Notes under the pieces: model-generated
Databases searched by the model: none
Told to the model about the DNA's origin: nothing
What the model saw: only the letters and a program-made list of their open reading frames with translations
Position numbers and translations under genes: made by a program
In this document: piece after piece, positions 1 through 7,585 of the stretch
Numbering within the stretch: position 1 is the stretch's first letter
Layout of the letters: the number at the start of each line of letters is the position of its first letter
Source of the DNA: Gemmatimonas sp.
GTDB lineage: Bacteria > Gemmatimonadota > Gemmatimonadetes > Gemmatimonadales > Gemmatimonadaceae
Length of the DNA stretch: 40,469 nucleotides
NCBI GenBank assembly: GCA_013822285.1
Contig: PNKF01000004.1
Coordinates: 1 to 40,469, forward strand
Direction: 5' to 3'

Positions 1-1
1 G

Positions 2-742
2 AAGCCGCGTCCGGGCACAGATGCGACCGGCGTGCGCATCGTCGCCGACGGCGGCGAAGGCGCCTTCCTGGCGACGCTGACCTTGGCCGAGCTGCCGGGC
101 GTGGGGCCCAAGATGCAGGACAAGCTGCGCAGCCTCGGACTCGTGCGCGTCGAAGACGTCCTGCCGCACGACCGCGCCACGCTGGCCCGCTGGCTCGGCC
201 GCCGCCCTGCCGAGTGGTTGTATGCGCGCGTGCGCGGCATCCACACGGCGCCCGTCGAGCCGCGCGGCACCTCCAAGCAGATCAGCCGCGAGAGCACCTT
301 CTCGCGAGACGTCGCCGACGACACCCAACTGAGCGCGCACCTGCGCGCCTTGGTCGCCAAGGCCGCCGCCGAGCTCCGCGACTCGCAGCTCGCCGCCCGC
401 AGCGTGACGGTGAAGGTCCGCGATGCAGACTTCACCACGCGCCTCGCCAGCCGGACTGCGCCTGAGCCCCTCGAAAGCGACCGCGCCATCGGCGATCTCG
501 CGGTCAGCCTGCTCCAGAAGCTGCGCGCGGCACGACGCTTCCCTGCCCGCCTCGTCGGCGTCGCGCTGGGCGGTCTCGTGGCCGCACGCGACGCCGAACA
601 GCTCGGCCTGTTCGCCGGCGGTCCCGCTCCGGTCGAGCGCGCCGAGGACCGCGCGCTGTCGCGCGCCGTCGACAAAGTCCGAGAGCGCTTCGGGGACACT
701 GCCATCCAGACGGCGTCAACGCCGGTCCGCCGCGCGCCGTAG
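2..742 (+). CDS. dinB: DNA polymerase IV (Y family), C-terminal part
   Basis: Translesion DNA polymerase of the DinB class, cut at its 5' end by the window edge; the reading frame is open from base 2. What remains is the thumb, with a helix-hairpin-helix (LPGVGPKMQDKLRSLGL) that grips the primer-template, and the little-finger domain, with the family-typical stretch KQISRESTFSRDV followed by a beta-rich region ending in QLGLF. The palm with the catalytic carboxylates lies outside the window, so activity cannot be judged. The first residues, KPRPG, match the linker after the palm in DinB proteins. The next gene starts 37 bases downstream on the same strand. ImuB-like relatives are the main alternative, but the intact little finger favours DinB. 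Confidence 0.9.
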   Translation, partial: KPRPGTDATGVRIVADGGEGAFLATLTLAELPGVGPKMQDKLRSLGLVRVEDVLPHDRATLARWLGRRPAEWLYARVRGIHTAPVEPRGTSKQISRESTFSRDVADDTQLSAHLRALVAKAAAELRDSQLAARSVTVKVRDADFTTRLASRTAPEPLESDRAIGDLAVSLLQKLRAARRFPARLVGVALGGLVAARDAEQLGLFAGGPAPVERAEDRALSRAVDKVRERFGDTAIQTASTPVRRAP

Positions 743-779
743 ATTCCTCATCCCCACCATCACCTCTTCCCTAGGTCCG

Positions 780-3383
780 ATGCGATTCAGCAGACCGTTG
801 TTCGTCTCGGCTGGACTCGCGTTGGCCGCCGTGTCATGCACGCCGGCCGCCGCGACGACTCCCGCCCCCACCCCGACCCCGGCCCGCACCGCGCCGGCCC
901 AGACGGGCCCCGCGAATGGCGCGCCCCAAGGCGCCGCTCAAGGCGCCGCGCAGGGTGGCGCCCAAGGTGGCGCCGCCGGTGGCCAGCAGGATCCGCAGCC
1001 GCGTCCGTACGCGCAGGTCGTGCGCGGTGAAGGGCTCGTCACCAAGGATGGCCTGTTCAAGACGCATCGCATCGGCAGCGGGCGCCTGCTGTTCGAGATC
1101 CCGGCCCGCGAGATGGGCAAGGACCTCCTGCTCGTGACGCGTGCCGCGTACAACTCGCGCACCGACGGCCTCGGCGGCGACGAGATCGCCAGCGAAGTCG
1201 TGCGCTGGGAGCGTCGCGGCAACCGCGTCCTGCTCCGCCGCATCCAGTTCAACATCATCGCCGATCCGAACAACCCGATCGCGGAAGCGGTCGATCGCTC
1301 GAACTACGACGCCATCCTCGCGGCGTTCAACGTCGAAGCCTACGGCGCCGACTCGGCCGCCGTCATCGACGTCTCGCGCCTGTATACGAACCCGCCGAAC
1401 GAGATCAGCATCGTGCAGCAGTCGCGCGGGCAGATCGACGCGGCGCGCTCCTTCCTCGAGTCGGTCGCGACCTTCCCGACCAACGTCGAGGTCGAAGCCG
1501 TGCTCACGGTGAATGCGCAGCCCAGCGCGCAGAGCTTCATCCCGGGCCTGCCGGCCCAGGCGCCGCCGCCGGGCACGCCGACGGTCTCGAAGAGCTTCGT
1601 CGTGCACTGGTCGATGGTGAAGCTGCCGGAGACGCCGATGCGTCCGCGTCTCCGCGACTCGCGCGTCGGCTACTTCCACACGAACACCGTGGACTTCTCG
1701 CGCCCCGAGCAGCGTGCGCAGACGCGCTCGTTCATCTCGCGCTGGCGCCTAGAAAAGAAGGATCCGAACGCCGCGATCTCCGAGCCGGTGAAGCCGATCA
1801 CGTACTATGTGGATCCGGCGACGCCGACCTGGCTCGTGCCCTTCGTGAAGGCGGGCATCGAGGAGTGGCAGCCGGCCTTCGAGGCAGCGGGCTTCCGTCG
1901 TGGCATCGTCGCCGCCGAGGCGCCGAGCAAGCAGCAGGATCCGGATTGGTCGCCAGACGACGCGCGCTACTCCGTGGTGCGCTGGCTGGCGTCGACCACC
2001 GAGAACGCCGTCGGCCCGAGCATCGTCGATCCGCGCTCCGGTGAAATCATCGAAGCCGACGTAATGATGTTCCACAACATCATGAACCTGCAGACCTGGT
2101 GGTATTGGACGCAGGTCGGTCCGCTGGATCCGCGCGCCGCGCGCCTCCCGCTGCCCGATTCGCTGCAGGGTCGCCTCGTACAGTTCGTCGTCGCCCACGA
2201 AGTGGGCCACACGCTCGGCCTGCCGCACAACCAGGTCGCCTCGGCCATGTACCCGGCCGACTCCGTGCGCTCGCGCAGCTGGGTGGAGAAGATGGGCCAC
2301 TCGCCGACGATCATGGACTACGCCCGCTTCAACTACGTGGCGCAGCCTGAGGACAACCTCCCGCTGCACACGTTGATCCCGCAGGTGGGACCGTACGACA
2401 AGTTCGCGATCAAGTGGGGCTACTCGGTGTTCCCGGGTACGCGAAACGCCGATGACGAGCGCCCGCAGCTCGACGCCCTCGCGCGCCAGCAGGACACGGT
2501 GCCGTGGTTCCGCTACGGCGTGCCGGACGACTTCGGCTCGATCCCGTACACGGCGTACAGCGAAGCCGTCGGCGACCAGGACGCGATCAAGAGCTCCGAG
2601 CTCGGCATCCGCAACCTGAAGCGCCTCATCCCGATGCTGCTGCCGGCCACCACGCAGCCGTACGAAGACGTGTCCTATACCAAGGAAGGCTACGGCCGCA
2701 TCCTCGGGCAGTTCACGAACGAAGTGCGTCACGTGGCCGCGATCGTCGGTTCGTCGGACGGTCAGGAGAAGTACGGCTCGCAGCCGGGCGCGCGCTTCAC
2801 GCCGATCCCGCGCGAGCGTCAGCGTGCCGCGGTGCAGTTCATCCAGCAGCAGGTCTTCGCGACCCCGACCTGGATGCTCGACCCGGCGATCCTGCGTCGC
2901 CTCGAGCCGGAAGGTTCGATCGCCCGCATTAACAACATGCAGCGTGGCATCCTTGGCTTCATGATGGATGACAACCGCATGGCGCGCCTGGTGGAGTACG
3001 AAGCCGTCCCGGGCACGGTGCGTCCGTATCCGCTCGCCGAGTTCCTCGCCGACATGCGTGGCGGGATCTGGAGCGAGCTCAGCGCGGGCTCGGTGCGTGT
3101 GGATGCGTACCGTCGCGGCCTGCAGCGCATCTACCTCGAAGCCGTCGCGGGCAAGCTGAACGCGCCGGCTTCGACCACCCCGCGCATCTCGTCGAGCGCC
3201 CAGACCGGCCAGAGCTTCACCGCCCCGGCCCGCCCGAGCACCGACGTGAAGGCGATGCTGCGGATGGAGTTGCGCAGCCTCGACGCCGCACTGGCGGCGG
3301 CGTTGCCGAAGGCTGGCGATGCGGCGACCCGGGCGCATATCCAGGACGCGCGGTGGCAGATTGATCGGCTGCTGAATCCGTAA
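780..3383 (+). CDS. Exported zinc-dependent metalloprotease (DUF5117/DUF4953 type)
   Basis: An 867-residue protein with a lipoprotein-type signal peptide: a hydrophobic segment ends in AAVSC, with Cys20 as the likely lipidated residue. A low-complexity Ala/Pro/Gly/Gln linker follows to about residue 70. The central part carries HEVGHTLGLPHN at residues 473-484, an extended HExxHxxGxxH zinc site with Glu474 as catalytic base, as in metzincin-like proteases. The architecture agrees with the family that joins a DUF5118/DUF5117 N-terminal region to a DUF4953 metalloprotease domain, common in Gemmatimonadota and Bacteroidota. The ATG at 780 was chosen because it begins the signal peptide; the frame is open further upstream but overlaps dinB. 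The substrate is unknown; the protein probably acts on the outer side of a membrane. Confidence 0.88.
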   Translation: MRFSRPLFVSAGLALAAVSCTPAAATTPAPTPTPARTAPAQTGPANGAPQGAAQGAAQGGAQGGAAGGQQDPQPRPYAQVVRGEGLVTKDGLFKTHRIGSGRLLFEIPAREMGKDLLLVTRAAYNSRTDGLGGDEIASEVVRWERRGNRVLLRRIQFNIIADPNNPIAEAVDRSNYDAILAAFNVEAYGADSAAVIDVSRLYTNPPNEISIVQQSRGQIDAARSFLESVATFPTNVEVEAVLTVNAQPSAQSFIPGLPAQAPPPGTPTVSKSFVVHWSMVKLPETPMRPRLRDSRVGYFHTNTVDFSRPEQRAQTRSFISRWRLEKKDPNAAISEPVKPITYYVDPATPTWLVPFVKAGIEEWQPAFEAAGFRRGIVAAEAPSKQQDPDWSPDDARYSVVRWLASTTENAVGPSIVDPRSGEIIEADVMMFHNIMNLQTWWYWTQVGPLDPRAARLPLPDSLQGRLVQFVVAHEVGHTLGLPHNQVASAMYPADSVRSRSWVEKMGHSPTIMDYARFNYVAQPEDNLPLHTLIPQVGPYDKFAIKWGYSVFPGTRNADDERPQLDALARQQDTVPWFRYGVPDDFGSIPYTAYSEAVGDQDAIKSSELGIRNLKRLIPMLLPATTQPYEDVSYTKEGYGRILGQFTNEVRHVAAIVGSSDGQEKYGSQPGARFTPIPRERQRAAVQFIQQQVFATPTWMLDPAILRRLEPEGSIARINNMQRGILGFMMDDNRMARLVEYEAVPGTVRPYPLAEFLADMRGGIWSELSAGSVRVDAYRRGLQRIYLEAVAGKLNAPASTTPRISSSAQTGQSFTAPARPSTDVKAMLRMELRSLDAALAAALPKAGDAATRAHIQDARWQIDRLLNP

Positions 3384-3404
3384 GAGCCGAGAGAAGGGAG
3401 AAGC

Positions 3405-3441
3405 AGAAGCGGCCCCGGCGACGTTCGCCGGGGCCGCTTCT
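3405..3441 (+). terminator. Perfect 17-bp hairpin after the metalloprotease gene
   Basis: Arms 3405-3421 and 3425-3441 are exact reverse complements around the loop CGT. The stem is GC-rich and lies 21 bases after the stop codon. There is no clear run of T on the plus side, so it may be a weak intrinsic terminator or a 3'-end stabiliser. It sits between two convergent genes and could serve both. Confidence 0.65.
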
Positions 3442-3466
3442 GTCTGCACGTTGAACTGCAGCTGAA

Positions 3467-3528
3467 AGCTGTAAGCTCTAAGCTGTAAGTGCCGTTCACT
3501 CTCAGCTTACAGCTTAGAGCTTACAGCT
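3467..3528. repeat. AT-rich 23-bp inverted repeat between convergent genes
   Basis: Arms 3467-3489 and 3506-3528 are perfect reverse complements separated by 16 bases. Each arm is itself built from the near-repeated unit AGCTGTAAG / AGCTCTAAG. Its base composition is far more AT-rich than the flanking genes. It lies directly before the stop codon of the M16 gene and could act as terminator for the leftward operon or as a dispersed palindromic element. Only one copy is in this window. Confidence 0.7.
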
Positions 3529-3532
3529 GCGG

Positions 3533-5677
3533 TTATCGCACTCGCACAAACTCCAGCGGCACTCCCGCCGGCCCAAACTTCAGCACCCGATGCGGCGCCG
3601 CCTGCTCAATCCAGTACGTCCCTGGCGCCTCTCCTCCCGCATAGCTCACACGGTACGCCGCCACCGCGCCGATCGGCAGGTTCACCACTTCCACGCCCTC
3701 GACGCGGAACGTGCGACGCTCCACCACGCCACGGCCCGACGCGAACACCGACAGTTCGATCGTCGCGCCTTCGGCCCAGGTGAAGAACGGCAACAAGGCC
3801 ACCACGACGTTGTCATCGACCGTGCCTGCCGGCACCGCGACATCCTTGTAGTTGACCGGCTGCATGCCCGCCTGTCCCGGCGTCACGCCTTCGCCGCTGG
3901 CCTTGCCGTCCACGTACTGCACGAGAATGCGCAGGTCGTTGCCCTGCACTTTCCCGCTCTGCTCGGTGCGCTGCATCGTCACGGCGTTGGAGAACTCCAC
4001 CGTCGTCTGCTGCTGCAGGATCGGCCCGAGCACACTGCGCTCGCGGAAGATCCACCCCGTGGCACTGCGCTCGAGCGCCGTCGTCTGGTAGCCGAAGTTC
4101 TGGCCCTGCACCATCACCGCGAACGAATCGCTGCTCGCGCGGAGTGCCGAGGGGTTGAGCGCGAGCGGAATCGGCTTCACTTCCATCGCCTCGGCGGCCA
4201 TCGGATTGCCGTCCACATCCACCAAGGTCACCGGCGCGATCGCGGCGAGGCGATCGCGCAGGGCAAGTCCGTCACCCACCACGACGATCAACGCCGCATC
4301 GGCGCGCATGCCGGCGCGCGCCGCCGCCTGCACCTGTTGCGGCGTCAGCGCGGCGAGCCGCTGCCGATACGTCTGCACATAGTCATTGGGGAGGCCGAGT
4401 AGCCTCGCCCGTGCCACCTGCCCCGCCACCTGCTGCGCCGTCTCGATCTGCAACGGGAAGCGACCGGTGAGCGTCTGCTGCTGCCGCTCGAACTCCGCCG
4501 ACGGCACGGTCTCGCTGCCCATGCGGCGCACCTGCCGCAGCAGCTCCACCAGCGCGGAGTCCGTCACGTCCGTGCGCACCTCGGCGCTCGCCGTGAAGGA
4601 CCCCACGCCGCGCACTTCGGCGACATCGGAGTACGCCCCATAGGTCCACCCCTTCTCCTCGCGCAGGATCGTGAACAGCCGCGAGTCGCTCGCGCCACCG
4701 AGGATCTGATTCGCGAGATCCATCGCATGTCCCCGCGTGTCGGTGGGCAGCCAGGTCGTGTTGCCGACCACGATGTTCGACTGCACCGAGCCCGGCCGAT
4801 GCACGAGGATGATCTCGCTGCGCATGCGCTGCGGCGCCGGACGCGCCGGCGGCGGCGTGGCGCCGCGTCCCGTCCAGGCCGTGAAGTGCCGGCTGACCAA
4901 GCGATGCGCTTCGATGCTATCGATCGCACCGGCGAGCACCAAGAGGCCCTGCGCCGGTCGCACGCGCGTGGCATGGAACTGCACGAGGTCTTCGCGCGAG
5001 ATCGCACGCACGCTGGCTTCGTCGGCACGCCGCGCGTACGGATGATCCCCATACAGCGCCTTCGCGAACAGCCGGCCGGCGATTGCATCCGGCTGCGACT
5101 TCGCCAGCGCCAGCGCGGACAGCGTCTGCCTGCGCAACAGCTCGACTTCGTCCTGCGGGAAATTCGGACGCAGCAGCGCGTCGGCCATCAGCTCGAAGGC
5201 CAGGTCGCGGTCGTCGCGCAGCACCGAGGCGTTGATGCTGAGCACATCGGGTCCGGCGCTGGCCGCGAGACTGCCGCCCACGCGCTCGATCGCCTCGGCG
5301 ATCTGATCCGCCGTCCGCGAGCCGGCACCCTTGGTCAGGAGGCTGGCGACCATGTCCGCCACACCGCTCTTGCCCTGTGGGTCGTAGAGCGTGCCGCCCA
5401 ACACCGAGAGCTGCATCGACAGCACCGGCTGCTTCGCACTCGGCACGAGCACTACACGCAACCCGTTCTCCAACTCGAACTCGACGAACGGCGGGAACTG
5501 CGCCTCGGTGAGCGGCAGCGGAGCCGGCGGCTGCTGGCGCTGCGGCGTCTGTTGCGTCGCCGGCCGCGAAGACTGCGGTGCCGGACGCGTCGGCTGCGGC
5601 GTCGGACGCGTCGGTTGCTGGGCCATCGCCAGCGCGGGAAGCGCGGCGGCCATGAAGGTCATGAGGACTGCGCGCAT
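3533..5677 (-). CDS. M16 family peptidase-like subunit, zinc site lost, with extra C-terminal domain
   Basis: A 714-residue exported protein: signal peptide (residues 1-19, ending AMA), a Pro/Gln/Thr-rich linker (20-56) with PTRP-type repeats, then two M16 (pitrilysin/MPP-like) halves. Where active M16 enzymes have HxxEH, this protein reads ADMVAS (107-112), so all three zinc ligands and the base are gone. It should be the non-catalytic partner in an M16 heterodimer. Residues from about 500 onward are not M16; they look like a beta-rich domain reminiscent of DUF3108-type periplasmic folds. The ATG lies one base after the stop of the active M16 gene, so the two are probably translationally coupled and made in equal amounts. 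The M16 assignment is firm; the C-terminal fold is a guess. Confidence 0.87.
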   Translation of the reverse strand: MRAVLMTFMAAALPALAMAQQPTRPTPQPTRPAPQSSRPATQQTPQRQQPPAPLPLTEAQFPPFVEFELENGLRVVLVPSAKQPVLSMQLSVLGGTLYDPQGKSGVADMVASLLTKGAGSRTADQIAEAIERVGGSLAASAGPDVLSINASVLRDDRDLAFELMADALLRPNFPQDEVELLRRQTLSALALAKSQPDAIAGRLFAKALYGDHPYARRADEASVRAISREDLVQFHATRVRPAQGLLVLAGAIDSIEAHRLVSRHFTAWTGRGATPPPARPAPQRMRSEIILVHRPGSVQSNIVVGNTTWLPTDTRGHAMDLANQILGGASDSRLFTILREEKGWTYGAYSDVAEVRGVGSFTASAEVRTDVTDSALVELLRQVRRMGSETVPSAEFERQQQTLTGRFPLQIETAQQVAGQVARARLLGLPNDYVQTYRQRLAALTPQQVQAAARAGMRADAALIVVVGDGLALRDRLAAIAPVTLVDVDGNPMAAEAMEVKPIPLALNPSALRASSDSFAVMVQGQNFGYQTTALERSATGWIFRERSVLGPILQQQTTVEFSNAVTMQRTEQSGKVQGNDLRILVQYVDGKASGEGVTPGQAGMQPVNYKDVAVPAGTVDDNVVVALLPFFTWAEGATIELSVFASGRGVVERRTFRVEGVEVVNLPIGAVAAYRVSYAGGEAPGTYWIEQAAPHRVLKFGPAGVPLEFVRVR

Positions 5678-5678
5678 G

Positions 5679-7016
5679 TTAGCGATCCTCCGCAGCGATG
5701 ACGAGCGTGAGCGAACGCTCTGGGCGCAGGTAGGTGCGCGCCACGCGTCGGATGTCGGAAAGCGTCACGGCGGCATAGCGCGCCGCTTCGGTGTTCATGG
5801 CCTCGGGGCCGCCGAGATACATCGCGGCGTACTGCAGCGCCTCGGCCACGTCGGCGGCGCGCTGGCGACCGAAGATCGTGCCGGCCCGCCAGGCATTCTT
5901 CGCCTTCTCGAGCTCGTCGGCATCGATGCGATCGGCCACGTCGAACAGCTCGCGCGCGAGCTCCGCGCGCACGGAATCCACCGGCACGCCACCGTTCGCG
6001 ATGGCCAGCGCACCGAACACGCCGGCGGCGCGCATTGGCCCGAAGGGATCATGCAGCGACTGCACCGCCACCGACGACTTGCTGCCGCGCACCATCGCGC
6101 GGTTCAGGCGGCTGCTCTCGCCGCCGCCAAGGATCGTCGAGAGCAGCGCGAGCGCCGGATAATCCGCGTGCGACGGCGGCACCGCACGCACCGCCGTCAG
6201 CACGGCCGGCAGCGAGGCCTTGTCGTCCACCACTCGATGCACGGAGGCCGTGCCCGCCCCCGGGGGCGCATCGCAGCGCACGGGATCGCGCGCCGGACCC
6301 GGCGGGATGTTGCCGAAGTACTGCTGCGCCAGCCGCATCACCTGCTGCTGCGTCACGTCGCCGACGACCACCAGCGTCGCCGTATTCGGCGCGTAGTGCG
6401 TCCGGAAGAAGTCGCGCACGTCGTCCACGCTGGCCGCATCAAGATCGGCCATCGAACCGATGATCGAATGGGCGTAGGCGAAGCAACGTTCGCGGTCGAA
6501 CATCAGGGGCAGCGAGTCGATGAACGCCGCCGAGTACGGCTGGTTATCGACGCGCAGGCGCCGCTCTTCCTTCACGGCCTGGCGTTGGTTCTCGAGGTTC
6601 TCCGCGGAGATCGCCAGCGACCGCATGCGGTCGGCTTCGAGCCACAGCGCGAGGTTGAGGCGATTCGACGGCACCGTCTGGAAGTAGTTCGTGCGGTCGG
6701 GCTGCGTGGTGCCGTTGTAGGTGCCGCCCGCGCGCTCGACCAGCTGGCCGTGTTCCATCTTGCCCACGTTCTGGGAGCCTTGGAACATCATGTGCTCGAA
6801 GAGGTGCGCGAAGCCGGTGCGGCCAGGCCGCTCGTTGCGTGAACCGACATCGTACCAGACGTTCACGGCGACGACCTGCGCCGAGTGGTCCTCCACGACG
6901 TGGACACGCAGGCCGTTGGTCAGCGTGAAGCTCTCGATCTTGACGGGCGTGGGCTGCTGGGCGGCGAGCGGAAGCGCGCAGCACAGCGCGAGGAATCCGT
7001 GGCGAAGCATCTGCAT
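5679..7016 (-). CDS. Zinc-dependent M16B peptidase, active subunit, exported
   Basis: A 445-residue M16B peptidase with an N-terminal signal peptide ending near PLAAQ. The inverted zinc motif HLFEH is at residues 71-75 (His71 and His75 as ligands, Glu74 as base), and the distal ligand Glu151 lies in VKEERR at the expected spacing of 76 residues. It therefore looks catalytically competent. The second half has the usual degenerate M16 fold. The ATG at 7016 begins the signal sequence; the longer open frame would run into dut. It is followed one base later by the inactive M16 subunit, a pairing seen in mitochondrial processing peptidase-like and bacterial periplasmic M16 systems. It lies 20 bases after dut and is probably co-transcribed. 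Confidence 0.92.
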   Translation of the reverse strand: MQMLRHGFLALCCALPLAAQQPTPVKIESFTLTNGLRVHVVEDHSAQVVAVNVWYDVGSRNERPGRTGFAHLFEHMMFQGSQNVGKMEHGQLVERAGGTYNGTTQPDRTNYFQTVPSNRLNLALWLEADRMRSLAISAENLENQRQAVKEERRLRVDNQPYSAAFIDSLPLMFDRERCFAYAHSIIGSMADLDAASVDDVRDFFRTHYAPNTATLVVVGDVTQQQVMRLAQQYFGNIPPGPARDPVRCDAPPGAGTASVHRVVDDKASLPAVLTAVRAVPPSHADYPALALLSTILGGGESSRLNRAMVRGSKSSVAVQSLHDPFGPMRAAGVFGALAIANGGVPVDSVRAELARELFDVADRIDADELEKAKNAWRAGTIFGRQRAADVAEALQYAAMYLGGPEAMNTEAARYAAVTLSDIRRVARTYLRPERSLTLVIAAEDR

Positions 7017-7036
7017 GGTCACGGGGTGGTGGGCGC

Positions 7037-7537
7037 CTAGCGCCCGGTGGAGCCGAAGCCGCCGCTGCGCTCGGTCGAGCGCGAGACGGATCCAGCTGCG
7101 AAGTCCAAGGTCTCGTACTTGGCCAACACCATCTGGGCGATCCGTTCGCCGTGCGCAATGCGCAGCGGCGTCGTCCCGCCATTCTTCACCGGCACCATCC
7201 ACTCGTCGGGGAAATCCGCGTCGATGGTGCCAGGGCTGTTCACGATCACGAGGTCCGTCTTGAGGGACGTGCCCGAGCGCGGCCGCACCTGGGCCTCATA
7301 CCCCACCGGAAGGCGCGCACGGAAGCCGAGTGGGATCAGGGCTTTCTCGCCCGGCGCCAAGACGACGGCCGACGGGTCGCCCGCCTCCACCGCCCTCGGC
7401 TCCGGCTTGCCGGCCACGAAGACGGTCACCGTGCCGCTGTGCAGACAGGCCGCCAGGTCATGGCCGGCGCTCGCCGCCGTGGCCCGCTGCGGCGGCTGCA
7501 CGCCCGGGTGCAATGCTTCGAACACGATCGAGTCCAT
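7037..7537 (-). CDS. dut: dUTP diphosphatase
   Basis: Hydrolyses dUTP to dUMP and pyrophosphate, keeping uracil out of DNA and feeding thymidylate synthesis. All five trimeric dUTPase motifs are visible in order: AGHDLAA, RPRSGTS, NSPGTIDADF, IAHGERIAQMVLAK, and the C-terminal arm RSTERSGGFGSTG that closes over the active site. At 166 residues it is slightly longer than the usual 150. The ATG at 7537 is chosen because the protein then begins close to the conserved core; the longer frame starts in sequence shared with the divergent promoter. First gene of the leftward dut / M16 / M16 operon. Confidence 0.95.
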   Translation of the reverse strand: MDSIVFEALHPGVQPPQRATAASAGHDLAACLHSGTVTVFVAGKPEPRAVEAGDPSAVVLAPGEKALIPLGFRARLPVGYEAQVRPRSGTSLKTDLVIVNSPGTIDADFPDEWMVPVKNGGTTPLRIAHGERIAQMVLAKYETLDFAAGSVSRSTERSGGFGSTGR

Positions 7538-7548
7538 AGAGTGGAAAG

Positions 7549-7579
7549 TTACAACTCGGCGCGCGACTCGGGGTATCAT
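7549..7579 (+). promoter_or_regulatory. Putative promoter with leaderless start
   Basis: TTACAA (7549-7554) and TATCAT (7574-7579) resemble a sigma-70 promoter with a long 19-base spacer. The -10 ends only six bases before the ATG at 7586, so a transcript would begin at or next to the start codon. No Shine-Dalgarno sequence is present. Assignment rests on the -10 and its position. Confidence 0.45.
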
Positions 7580-7585
7580 TGAAGC

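Noticed and set aside
423-779. Longer N-terminus for the metalloprotease
   Set aside because: It overlaps dinB in another frame and has no protein-like text; the lipoprotein signal starts at 780.
1749-3449. Long minus-strand frame opposite the metalloprotease
   Set aside because: High GC gives long shadow frames; this one lacks domain text and lies wholly opposite a gene with a clear zinc motif.
5530-5640. Minisatellite in the M16 gene
   Set aside because: The repeats encode a Pro/Gln/Thr linker (PTRP units) after the signal peptide and are normal low-complexity coding sequence.
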